From: Liolophura sinensis
Lineage: Eukaryota > Mollusca > Polyplacophora > Chitonida > Chitonidae
DNA: 64,000 nucleotides
Assembly: GCF_032854445.1 (NCBI RefSeq)
Contig: NC_088307.1
Location: 15,452,017 to 15,516,016 of the forward strand
Reading direction: 5' to 3'
Under the pieces are notes generated by a model. That model was not told the DNA's origin. It was given only the letters and a program-made list of their open reading frames with translations, and did no database searches. This document shows, piece after piece, positions 44,596-55,800 of this stretch. A program made the position numbers and the translations under genes. Within the stretch, counting starts at the first letter, position 1. Every line of letters begins with the position of its first letter.

Positions 44596-45792
44596 ATGGC
44601 TAGTAAGGTGTCTGCTCGCCTGGCAAATATCTACTACAGCCCTCGTGGGTACTGGAAGGGCCGCGCAGCCATCCAAAAACTTGCCACTGCGGCTAAAGTC
44701 TCCGAAGATGTGGGCCGAGCCTGGCTGAAAAAGCAGGCTATCTGGCAGATATACCTGCCTCGTCCCCGAAAAATACCGAGGACTATGTTCGATGTTTCCA
44801 CGCCGAAAGACATCCACCAAGCTGATCTTCTATTTCTACCACATGATCGGCTAGGCCGGAAGCTGTATAAGTACGCGCTGACAGTTGTTGATGTCGCTTC
44901 TCGCTACAAGGAGACGGAACCTCTGGCTACTAAAGATTCCAAAGAAGTCGCTGATGCTCTCTCTCGCATTTACAAGCGGGGACCCCTGAGATGGCCGAAG
45001 CTTCTCCAAGTTGACCCTGGGCGCGAGTTTATGGGTGCGGTGAGTCAACTGCTGGCCAAACACGATGTCACAGTCCGCCGAGGCCGCGTGGATATCCACC
45101 GAGACCAAGGCATAGTGGAGCGTTTCAACCGTACTCTGGCTGAGCGGCTCTTTGGACATCAGTACGCCCAGGAGATGCGCCTCCCTCCCGAACACCGGTC
45201 TACTGAATGGGTGGCTCGGCTGCCCTCTGTTGTGGCCGCTCTGAATAACGAGGCAACGAGACTGATCGGTAAAAAGCCGAAAGACGCCATCAAGGCAAAA
45301 GGGGTGCCCCATAAGCCTTCCTCGACGGTTCCAGGTCGTCCCGTTGGACTTAATGAGAGGAAGATCCCCGAGGGTGTTGGCGTTCGTTATCTCTATCAGC
45401 CGGGAGAGCTGGAGGGCGGCCGCCGTCGCGCGACTGATCCTGTGTGGTCTCTACAGATATATCGGCTTGGGCGCTCTGTCACAAAGCCTAATGAACCCGT
45501 GCTGTTCTATCTAGACGATATGTCGGATGGCCCGCGACGGGGATTGGTTCGTGAGGAGTTGCTTATAGTGCCTCCCAATACTCAGCTTGCCCCCGGATGG
45601 AGTTCTACGGCGCTAGTAGTTCCCCGAAGAGGATGTCCATTCCAGCCCATCACCCTGCGGGTGCCGCATCTCTATGGCCATAAGCCAAGGTGTGGACACC
45701 ATCTTCGGCGATCCAGAGCTTACTATCGAAGGAGGACAGTGAGGCCTTATTCAGGTGCTGCCTATAGATCCATAGATATGGTGGCGCTCTGA
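44596..45792 (+). CDS. rve-type integrase of Polinton-like element
   Basis: A 398-aa open frame. The N-terminal helical region (about 1-65) has AWLKKQAIWQIYLPRPRK. The DDE core follows: first Asp in HQADLLFLPHD, second in LLQVDPGREFMGA, Glu in DQGIVERFNRTLAERLF. The C-terminal part has LFYLDDMSDGPRRGLVREEL, a pattern I associate with Polinton integrases. Family role: joining of element ends into host DNA. All three acidic residues are present and the frame is open. The last ~50 residues are antisense to the 3' end of the polymerase remnant, so the true C-terminus may be shorter than the frame. Confidence 0.8.
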   Translation: MASKVSARLANIYYSPRGYWKGRAAIQKLATAAKVSEDVGRAWLKKQAIWQIYLPRPRKIPRTMFDVSTPKDIHQADLLFLPHDRLGRKLYKYALTVVDVASRYKETEPLATKDSKEVADALSRIYKRGPLRWPKLLQVDPGREFMGAVSQLLAKHDVTVRRGRVDIHRDQGIVERFNRTLAERLFGHQYAQEMRLPPEHRSTEWVARLPSVVAALNNEATRLIGKKPKDAIKAKGVPHKPSSTVPGRPVGLNERKIPEGVGVRYLYQPGELEGGRRRATDPVWSLQIYRLGRSVTKPNEPVLFYLDDMSDGPRRGLVREELLIVPPNTQLAPGWSSTALVVPRRGCPFQPITLRVPHLYGHKPRCGHHLRRSRAYYRRRTVRPYSGAAYRSIDMVAL

Positions 45793-46670
45793 TCGCAGCA
45801 CGTCCATACCGTGTCGGAAGATCTTCTTCTCGAAGAGGGCCTCTTTGTACTGCTTATGGCGGATGCGCTTTTCCACAACTCCCTTTTTCACGCCCTTTGC
45901 CTTCTTAATGTTGGCTCCACCTGCCTCCAGAATGGAGTACATCTTGGGACGTTGATGGCGAGGCCGTTCTTTTCCTCCACTTTAGAGATCTGAGAGATGG
46001 GCGTGGGGGCGTCGATCCCCCCAAAGTCAAGACCATCATTGGTGGGATACTTTGTTGGTCTATGAGGGTTTCTGGTGGCTGGAAATAAGGTAGACCGGAG
46101 TGCCCATCGGAGGCAGTCGTCGTCTTTGTTCTTCACGTTGATGACTGCTTTCTTGTTACTCACGGGTGCAGGTAGGGGGATGTAGGACCCGCCTCTCGGC
46201 GGCTGATACCTTGCAATGTCAAGCCAGAGTGTTTGAACGCTATTTACAGCCCACCCTGACCTTTGCTGTGTCCATTTTTCTAGCGCCTCCTGGATGGTCG
46301 GGAAGACCTTATCTAGAGCCCCGTCAATGTTACCGACCTCTAGGAGGGCCTCCTGTTTGCTGCGGAGTACTGGGCTGGTATACTCTTCACTGCCATCGGC
46401 GTGGGCCTTTCGCAACTGAACCCTGAGGCCTAGTTGAAACTTAACCCCGTTGAGTGCCAGGATCTCTTCTTCTAGCTTCTGGCGAATACTGGCTCGAATT
46501 TCTTCTAAGAAGGCTACGGGGTCCGTCCAAACACCTTCGGGTACGCCCATCTGCCAGACCCGGAGGAGATTCCTTATGGCCCTGCCGGTGTTAATGAATT
46601 CTAGTTTCTTTTCACCTAGCAATTCATCCAACTCCTCGTTACTGAGGAAGTTCTTGTTGTCTTGCTTCAA
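45650..46670 (-). pseudogene. Family-B DNA polymerase remnant, internally deleted
   Basis: The minus-strand frame from 46670 encodes about 240 residues typical of the region before the catalytic core (NVKNKDDDCLRWALRSTLFP, KYPTNDGLDFGGIDAPTPIS). Near 45950 the sequence jumps, in a different frame, to the C-terminal tail of such polymerases (KKAKGVKKGVVEKRIRH, HGMDVLRSERHHIYG). A second break, an 8-bp near-duplication at 45762-45777, shifts frame again before the tail ends at 45650. The exonuclease and polymerase cores (several hundred residues in the family) are absent, so it cannot be active. Convergent with the integrase gene and overlapping it by about 140 bp. Confidence 0.75.
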
Positions 46671-46770
46671 CTCACTAACTGGCCGTCATGAGATCAGACA
46701 CTTTAGCTCAATGAGCCTTCGAGGGAGGTCAGTGGAAAAATGCAGGGTTCGCACAGATTACGTTAGACCT

Positions 46771-46978
46771 AATTTACTTATTTATTTATTTGATTGGTGT
46801 TTTACGCCGTTTACCTGGGGGGAAACCCACGGCCATCCACAGGCTGCTGGAAGACCTTTCACGTACGGCCGGAAGGGAAGCCAGCATGAGCAGGACTTGA
46901 ACTCACAGCGACCGCATTGGTGAGAGACTCCTGGGTCATTACGCTGCGCTGGAGTGCTAACCAACTGAGCCACGCCAC
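46771..46978 (-). mobile_element. SINE family B, full length
   Basis: On the minus strand: a tRNA-like head GGCGTGGCTCAGTTGGTTAG (A box) and GTCGCTGTGAGTTCAAGTCC (B box), body with GGATGGCCGTGGGTTTCCCC, tail of AAATA repeats. CTAATTTA at both ends is a likely short target-site duplication. Reference copy for family B in this window. Confidence 0.9.
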
Positions 46979-48190
46979 TAATTTAAGATTTATCCCCATT
47001 TATATCCAGTTCAAGAACCCTCTATTACAACATTCCAACTAGATACTTACTATCATCTACCCATCCTACTTGACTGACAACATCGTGAGATCACGACATT
47101 AATTCAGCGAGCTCCCTCCTTATTTAACACTCCGACATTTATCTTGTTGGTCGACCGAATGAATGTCAGAAATACAAAATATGGAGGAAGAGTATTTAAC
47201 GCTGTTGATTTGATCTCACGACAGCTACTACAAAATAGAAGTCGTGTCAGTAGTTAATTAGAGCTACCTCTTCCCAGGTTGTTTTAATACTTGTCCGTTG
47301 GCAAATAAAGAAGCGCTAATAGAACTGTGAAAGAAAATTGCCATTCGATGCCGTGATGCTGCAAAGCCTTGATTAAATTCGTTCTGTTGAACTCGATGCC
47401 ATTAGTACTATGCACTATATACGGTAGCCATCTTCTCACTCAGACATGATTTTGCTCAAGTTCGTCGTTTATTAACCGGGTCAGTGTATCTGCACTGCCC
47501 TTTTAATCCCTTCATTTGTGGAGTCACATGAGGCTTCCGTTTTAAAAACAAAAATATTTATGAACACGCTTACACTTGGGGTGAGGAGGGAGTATGCATT
47601 CTGCTCTTGGTGAGCTGGCAGTAGGCGGAGAATGGTGACAACCTATTTGAACTGAATTTCAACTTTCGCTGATCAACAACTTTCGATGAGCTGGTCATCG
47701 TTGACATCCTCTGATGTCAGTACATGTAACCAACTCTATACACTCCAGCATTTCCACTGCTTCTACAGTCATCTTAAGAAATAAACAGGATTTCGCTTCA
47801 TGTTGACACATAGCTCAAACGAACAGGGTTCGACTCTGATTTCTGAATTCTCGTTAAATTCAAGACTATTCAACAACCGTCAAAAAAATTCAAGAGTTTT
47901 CAAGGACCTTGAGCCTTACAAATTGTGTTTACGGATTTTCAAGAACCTGGGCCAACCCTGCAAATGTCAGTCACTATACCAACGTTAATTTAATCAATGA
48001 TTAGAGCATAACACCAAGTCGTGGAAGTAGATATGTACTTTAAAAACAATACATTACTGAACTATATCTTAAAGAAGCCATTTGTCATATCTAGAAATAT
48101 TTTAAACTTTCTACAGAACCAGTACTGGCTAATGAGTAAATGAGCCATAGGCTGAAGGCAAATAATTAATATTTTGAATTAAGGTAAATA
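46979..48190. other. Intergenic DNA, no gene seen
   Basis: AT-rich sequence between the virus-like element and the 3' end of the receptor gene. No exon, RNA gene or repeat family recognised. Confidence 0.5.
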
Positions 48191-48193
48191 ATC

Positions 48194-48301
48194 AGTATTT
48201 TGGATTAATTTATTTATTTGATTGGTGTTATACGCCGCACTCAAGAATATTTCACTTATACGACGGCGGCCAGCATTATGGTGGGTGGATATTTTGGATT
48301 A
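48194..48301 (-). mobile_element. SINE family B tail with target-site duplication
   Basis: TTTATTTATTTGATTGGTGT, TACGCCGCACTCAAGAATAT and GCGGCCAGCATTATGG, about 80 bp, flanked on both sides by TATTTTGGATTAA. A strongly truncated insertion. Confidence 0.85.
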
Positions 48302-48405
48302 AGGTAACAAGGCCATTCGGTACTGCATTGAAGGTCAATGTTGTTGACAATGGCAAGAAAATATTTAGAGGCTCAAAGGTTCAAACAAAACGTCAACATC
48401 AACAC

Positions 48406-48828
48406 TTAAAACTGATGATGATGCGGTGTAAACAGGATAATTGATGTGACCAAAAACCCTGTGAAACAAATTAAGAAAAAGATTCTGTCAAGAATGGTTG
48501 CTAAGTCCACCCACTCTTTAGCGATGACCTTGGACATCTCTTTGTTGCGAGAGCGTTCATCAATTCTCGTGAGCATTTCGCTGAGCACCTCTTTCTCCAT
48601 CGGCTGAAGTGTGCCATCCTGTGTCCCTTGAGGAGAGTTGCGTGTCCCAGAATCCGCTTGTGCTTTAAAACCTGTGGTTGTTCCGTTCAGTGAAATTGAC
48701 TCAATGGGAACATGGTTGAACCGAAGGCCGTTGAGCAGGCTACGAGAGTTTAATGACGGGGTGACCAACTGTGGCACTGCGGCGTGATTTCTGTACACTA
48801 GATGGGATTTCCGGAGAAAGTCATCTGT
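48406..48828 (-). CDS. Receptor exon D: cytoplasmic loop end, TM4, stop
   Basis: Acceptor TTAATTTTTCAG, then TDDFLRKSHLVYRNHA, an amphipathic helix region (MLTRIDERSRNKEMSKVIAK), TM4 and a histidine-rich end PHHHQF; stop at 48406-48408. Confidence 0.9.
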   Translation of the reverse strand, partial: TDDFLRKSHLVYRNHAAVPQLVTPSLNSRSLLNGLRFNHVPIESISLNGTTTGFKAQADSGTRNSPQGTQDGTLQPMEKEVLSEMLTRIDERSRNKEMSKVIAKEWVDLATILDRIFFLICFTGFLVTSIILFTPHHHQF

Positions 48829-51800
48829 CTGAAAAATTAATCAGTAAACATTAGCATGTATGTTGTAGCTGCACAGCGATAATGACACACCGTTTTCTTA
48901 CGCATTCTGTAATTATATTATGTTCATCTTTTGTAGCATATGTACAAAAAGGGCTGCATTTCAGTGGCTTCTCCGTGCAGTGAAAGGCCGTCGTAATGGT
49001 TAGAACTGCAATTGATGCAGTTGACGATGTGTTGCGTGTCATTTCTCGCTGTGTTCTAACCTTTAACCTGTGCCGATGTTCGTGGTTTGTTGCGGGCGAT
49101 TTACTGCATATAATAAAGCAAGTGGTCTTTACTGGATTACTAACGTTGGGTATGTGCTAGTTTGATGTCTATGCAAGTGTGAATCGCCTCTATTAAATAC
49201 GAGTAGTGTTCCTTTACTTATGTTTTATTTAGTTTCATTCGAAATTGGCACATATATTATGTATTATCCCGTGGATTTACATTATAATGAGATACACCAT
49301 ACGCGACAGGCATTAACTAGAGAACCTGCGCCGACAAAATGTAGTTTTTCTATAAATGAGCACAATCTCCTCATCTCGAAAATCATTATGTTCTCTAAAT
49401 TTCTATTTAGTTTCAATAGCAAACTACTTAAAATAGTAGTAAATCAGTATAGTGAACACCCACGAGCTTAAACTATTACAAGGCGTCACTAAACACTATC
49501 AAATCCCTACGCCATGGGAAAATACCCTCACGCTTTGTCGTCACGTGAGAGAGAGACGTGGAATTTCTTTTTCGAAATAACGGGTTTTAATCTGATTATT
49601 CAGTATAATAATTGTATGATAGTTTTTACCATCGTCCAGTGTAAATGTAGCCACCGTAAATGGTATGATTCGATTTAAGAATCAGAATATTCACTGGGTT
49701 AAAGGATAAGTTTCACCTAAAACATGGCGATTCCAGGCTAACTTGAGTCAAAGAGAAATCAATGTTGACAAACTGGTGGTTTACCATAGCAGTATCCGTG
49801 CTGTCTTCAAACTGGTGACTGATGGACGGATGGAACAGTCTGGCCATGTACTTGTTGAGGAACAGCTTCCTGACGGTGGGGGGCACGTGTTTTTCGTGGA
49901 TACCTCGGTAGTGTAGATTTAGCACAAATATGGTCAGAATAGTGGACACAGACACGACACAGAGTATCACAGCGAAGTATTGCTCTGTATTGAAGGATAT
50001 AAATTGTTATATTATTATAAAGCCCCTGACACACTAAAACAGAATGCGCATCCATTCGCATTGAATACAGGTATAGACACTCCAGACTCCGAAGTGAAAG
50101 CGCTTCCATGCGCACTGAAAGTCGATTGGATTCATTTCGGTTCGGTTATGAGCTGTGTCAACTCAAATTACATTCAAATTTCACTTATACATACATACAT
50201 ACATACATACATACATACATACATACATACGTACATACATACGTACGTACATACGTACGTACGTACATACATACATACGTACATGCATACATGCATACAT
50301 GCATACATGCACACATGCACACATACATAGACAGTAATTCTTTTTGTAGTAAAATGTAATATTTCTGTTATAAATATTAAAGTATTGAACGATATAGTGT
50401 ATAAAGCATACTTTTGACATGTCTGTGGTATAAACAAATTCGTTATGTATCTACTGTATTATACTCCGTCATGTAAACTCTGTCATAAAAGAAACGCACC
50501 CCCTGTCCTCGGATATCAAAAATTCGTTCGAATAAAGTTATTGCTTCCAAACTAAATTTTAGCCAAATGTAGTGAAATTATACACGTTTTTAATGTAGAT
50601 TACCATCCAAACAACTGCCTTTTCTCTCCTGAGTGTATTTTATTGCTTATGACATCACAACGCATGGACTGACTCTGTTGACGTCGCACACAGAACCATT
50701 CACATGCAAATCATGTCAATGGCAGTTATAGTGTGGGCGTGTATAAAAGCCCATGTGCTTTCGTATTTTATTCATATATTCGTCGACGAAAAGCAGTCGG
50801 TAAAATGCCGCGACTGAGTGCTGCCGACCGAAATATCGCCATTGGTCGTCTTCAAGCCGGAGAAAGTTTTGGTACTTTTGCACGACACCTAAGTGTTCAC
50901 AAAACAACGATATCCCGACTTTGGAGCCGTTACAACAACTTTAATTCGACCAACGGTCGCCCGAGAAGTGGAAGGCCAAGAATCATGACCCCACTTCAAG
51001 ATCGGTACATCCGGGTCCTTCACCTGCGTAATCGGCATGCCCTACCAACCGTGACTGCCACACAAATACCAGGTTTGAGGAGAGTGTCGGCTCAAACGAT
51101 TAGGAACCGTCTGAAAGAAGCGGGTTTACTTGCCTGTAGACCAGTTGTTGAACCTGTACTACGCCCCTTACATCGACGCCTACGACTCAGGTGGTGCAAC
51201 AACGTAAGGATATGGACTTTACGAAACTGGAGGCGCATCTGGTTTTCTGATGAATTCCGTTTTCTTTTGACACGTCACGACGGAAGACAGCGTGTGTGTA
51301 GGAGACGTCATGAACGCTTTGCGCCCATCTGCGTCCGGCAGGTGGACAGATTTGGCGGAGGCAGTGTTATGGTTTGGGGAGCCATTTCGTACAACCAGAA
51401 ATCAGACTTGGTGATCGTTCCAGGGAACCTGACAGCCCAACGTTACATCAACCACGTGTTACAGCCTCACCTTCTCCCGATTATTGACCGACAAACACAG
51501 CTTTTTCAACAGGACAACGCCAGGCGTCATACTGCACGTGCAACAATGAACTTTCTGCAGGATTCCAACGTCAATGTCTTGCCGTGGCCCTCTAAATCAT
51601 CGGACCTCAACCCTATTGAACACCTGTGGGATACTCTGGATCGACACGTGCGTCAACGTCAGCCACCGCCACAGACGCTTCAACAGCTCGCAGTTGCGTT
51701 ACAGGAGGAGTGGAGGGCCATTCCCCAGGAGAGAATCCGGCGTCTTATCCGTTCTTGTCCAAGGAGATGCCGTGCAGTGAATGCAGCTCGTGGTGGTCAT

Positions 51801-52002
51801 ACGAAATACTGAGGAAGACGCCCCCTGGTGAGCAACTGGTGTCTGTGAGATGACTTTTGAAAAGACAGTTTTAAACATGACCATCTTGATTATTATTCTG
51901 CCAAATTTCTGACTTCTATCTTCAAAAAGAAAAAGGTTGTGCCGTCCTAAAACTAAATATTAAAATATCTAAAATACGGGGTTGCGTTTCTTTTTTGACA
52001 GA

Positions 52003-52060
<58 letters not shown>

Positions 52061-52146
52061 CGGCAAGGCTAGGAACAAATTTACTAAAACTAAATTTACT
52101 ACTCTCGTTTAATAAATTTTATATCTAGGGTCACGAATTTTCATAT

Positions 52147-52190
<44 letters not shown>

Positions 52191-52785
52191 TAGATAGATA
52201 GATAGATAGAGAGATAAAGATAGAGAGATAGATAAAGATAGAGAGATAGAAATAGAGAGATAGAAATAGAGAGATAGAGATAGATAGATGGAGCTTTGGA
52301 GGTCAGACATGTTGTCAGATCGCTCCATCTGTCAGGTTCCATTTCTTTGGATTTCCAGTGATTTCTTGTGTGTTTCTGATACTCACGGATTTCTCTTGTC
52401 ACAAGCTATCGATTGATATAGTTTGTACTCAGAAATTCTATATTTTTGACTAGTTTTTTTACGTTTTGGTGTTTGGCCAGCGTGGCCGGTGGGCCAGCCC
52501 GCGCGGCTTGGCTCCGGCACCAGTTGTCGTGGCCTGTGTTGGAGGCCTATACAGGTTACAGCATAGGACAGTGAACAAGGTCAACTTGCCCGGTCGAGCG
52601 CCATTCATCCCGGGCTAGCAGGGCACACAAAGGCTTTTGTCAATAACAGGCAGCAAATTCGTGCACTCTTGCACGAAGTTCATTGGCCACTGTCATTTGA
52701 CAAGTGAAGGGGTTGAGCACACAGTGCAGTACCTGACTGGCCGTCCACACAGTTGGACGTGTCAGCCGGGTAGCGCCTTTGGGCG

Positions 52786-52826
<41 letters not shown>

Positions 52827-55800
52827 AACCACCACCAGAATGGCTTTCCGCATTAAAAGGCCTCTTAGCCTTAAATTGCGGATTAAAGGCAATATAAAAG
52901 CCATTGAAGTTTATCATGGGTTGCAGGAACGTATTGGCAGCGGACCCAAAGTGTTGAGGGGTTTGGTCCACGTTACTGGGGATCTGTGGAATGTCACTGT
53001 TGCCAATGAGGAGGTCAAGCAAAAACTGCTTAATGAAGATCTGGTGCTTAATGGGGTAAACTGTCCGGTTTATGAAGTTGAGCAATCCAGAACTTTGGTT
53101 AAGGTGAAGAGCCCCTATGAGATTCCGGATGAACGGATAGGGGCTGCTCTCAAACAGTTTGGAACGGTGCACTCTGTCGAGCGAGAATGCTACCTGTTCG
53201 ACAGAACCTTGCAAAATGGGGTTAGGAGAATATGGATGAGCAACATTTCGTCCACCATTCCTGAAGCCATATGGGTGGGAGCATCATTTCGGTTACCAGT
53301 CTGGTACAGAGGGCAGGTGCGAGCTTGTCACCTGTGCCAGGCGACAGACCACTTCAAAAATGACTGCCCGCTGAGAAACAAATGTTTGATTTGCAAGCAA
53401 GAAGGTCATTTTCAAAAGAATTGTCCTCAAGATCTGGACACTGAGAGTAGTGACAATGGGACAAGTAGTGGAGATGAAGATGACATCGCAGTTGCGATGG
53501 ATGATAGTGGTAATAAGGACGACGAGGATATGAATAATGATGATCATGACAATGAGCAGGGAGATAATGACAGAAAGGTTGACAGTGATGATGACATGGA
53601 TGATAGTAATGAGGCTGAGGATGATTGTGAAATGGTGAATGGGGATACGGATGGTGGACAGGAGAGTAGCAATGATGTAGTGGGTAATGATGATAAAAAT
53701 GAGGTGAATGAGGCAGAGGACGGGAATGATAAAGATGCTATGGATAATGGTAAGGATGGGCTGGAGGGAGGTAGCAATGAAGGAGGTAAAGAGGAGGAAA
53801 ATGATGTGGACAAAAATGCAAATGATGGTATTTCATCAGTTTCTAGCCAGGTCCAACAGGAGGAAGTATCGTTGAGTTTCACTAAACCGTTGGTTCCGTA
53901 CAGCTCGACCGGTCAGTCTCCCGAGCAAGACTCTTCACAAGACTTGTGGAGTCAGTCATTTACCTTTTCCCAGCCAGTTGCAAAACAAGATATAAATGAG
54001 TCCTTATGGAGCACCGCTTCAGAGGCCATTTTTGTAGACACCTCAAAAGACCAAGTTAGCGGCATTGAAGCCTCTGGATCGGTTATCCCCATGGACGACA
54101 CGACGTCGGAAAAGGAGGATTCCGTTCCGGGAGAAGACCTAGACGAGTCAATGCCGGCATACGCAAACGATCAAGGCGAGGTTTTAGTCCCTGTCTCCAC
54201 TTCTTTAGGAGTCCATTATCGGACCATGCGCCGCGACTCAAAAATTGAGAAAGTCAGGAAACAGAGGAAAGTCATTTACCTGTCCCAGGAGGACTTTGCT
54301 GCACGCAAGGCTGCCCTGTACAAGAAGTCGAGAAAAACAAAACTTAAATAGATCCATAATGGCTCTAAATGTTGTATCACTAAATTGTCAGGGTTTGCTT
54401 TCGGACTGGAAGCAATTTTCCCTTGGCCATACTTTCAGGTCATTAAAAGCAGATGTTGCTTTTCTACAAGAGACGCATTTTACTGACGTCAATGACGTAA
54501 CCCGGTTTGAAACAGCTGTGAAAGGGAAAGTCTTTTCCTCTTCCGGCTCGAATCATAGAGCGGGCACGGCTATTGTGTTTCTTGCTTCTTTCCTCGCCTC
54601 GGGGACCATAGTGTCATCTGTCACTGATCCCGGTGGTCGTTGGGTCAAGGTTGAGGCGGAGTATTCAGGCTTTGATTTTACGTTTGTCGCCGTACATGCA
54701 CCAACATATGTTCCTGACCGTCGTCGGTTTTTCCAAGGTCTAGAAAGAGTTCTGGGTGATTCAAACACCAACGTCTTCCTGGCCGGAGATTTCAATTGCG
54801 TCTTAAATCCTCTAATTGATAGGCGAAGTACGGCCGCGGTAGCTTCTGATTCGTCTACTGCTCCCTTGGCAACTTTGATTAAAACATATTCTCTGTCGGA
54901 TACTTTTAGGTTCCTTCATCCTGATGCCCATGAATACACTTGGACCTCGCCAACTGGTGCGCACTCTTCGCGTCTGGATAGAGTGTATTGTAGCAAGGAT
55001 CTCCTTGCACATCTGGTTCATGCAGGTCATCAACCCACTGCCATGTCTGATCATACTATGGTCACAGCCAAATTTGATTCAGGGGATTGGGTAGAGAAAG
55101 GTCCGGGGTTCTGGAAGCTCAACGTCAGCCTTTTGAATGACGAAGTTTCACAAGAACATGCGAGATTATTTTGCCGCTTGGATGTCAGAGAGGGATTCTT
55201 TTAGGTCTGCTGCTGAATTCTGGGAGGAGGGCAAATCTGGGCTTAAGCGGGTGGCACTGTCGTACAGTAAGGCTAGGGCACGTCGCCGTAAACGGGCTCA
55301 ACGTAAACTCCTAAAGGATTACAACAAGGTCTCTAAAAGAGTTAGTGATGGGGAGACCCATCTAGTTGACCTGTTGGAAGGTCTAAAACGTAAAGTGCGG
55401 GCTGGTGAGCAACAGGCTTATAAAGCAGCCGCCGTTCGTGCCAGAGTCAAGTGGCGGGTGGAAGGCGAGAACCCCACTCGCTATTTCTGTTCTTTGGAGA
55501 AGTCGCGTGCTACTGAAAAACTTCTCCGCGAAGTAGCAACTCCTGATGGCCGTTCAGTCCGGTCCACCAAGGATTTATTGCAGGCCACATGCGATTTCTA
55601 CCAGAGCCTCTTCACCTCAGAGGGAGTTGAGAGAAATTGCATGGAGGAGTTGATCTCCCAGATCTCCCAGATCTTGCCTCCTCAGGAGGCCGCGATCTGT
55701 GAACAGCCGTTCACTTTGGAAGAGCTGCACTCTGCAGCAAAGTCCATGACGCTGAACAAGTCCCCAGGTATCAATGGTCTTCCTGTCGAACTGTATTTGG

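Larger units (their letters stand above)
43166..46700. mobile_element. Polinton/Maverick- or adintovirus-like element, degraded
   Basis: A compact GC-rich gene cluster in AT-rich DNA: three small ORFs and an integrase on the + strand, facing a DNA polymerase B remnant on the - strand, with overlapping or nearly touching genes. Integrase plus protein-primed-type PolB is the hallmark of Polintons and related adintoviruses. No capsid, ATPase or protease gene and no terminal inverted repeats were seen, and the left edge merges with the satellite. The class assignment is inferred from these two genes. Confidence 0.7.

Noticed and set aside
44067-45312. Minus-strand ORFs of 72-153 aa opposite the virus-like genes
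   Set aside because: Antisense shadows of GC-rich coding regions with recognised + strand products.
50733-50804. Upstream in-frame start of the Tc1 transposase (24 extra residues)
   Set aside because: The extra residues do not resemble family N-termini; MPRLS at 50805 does.
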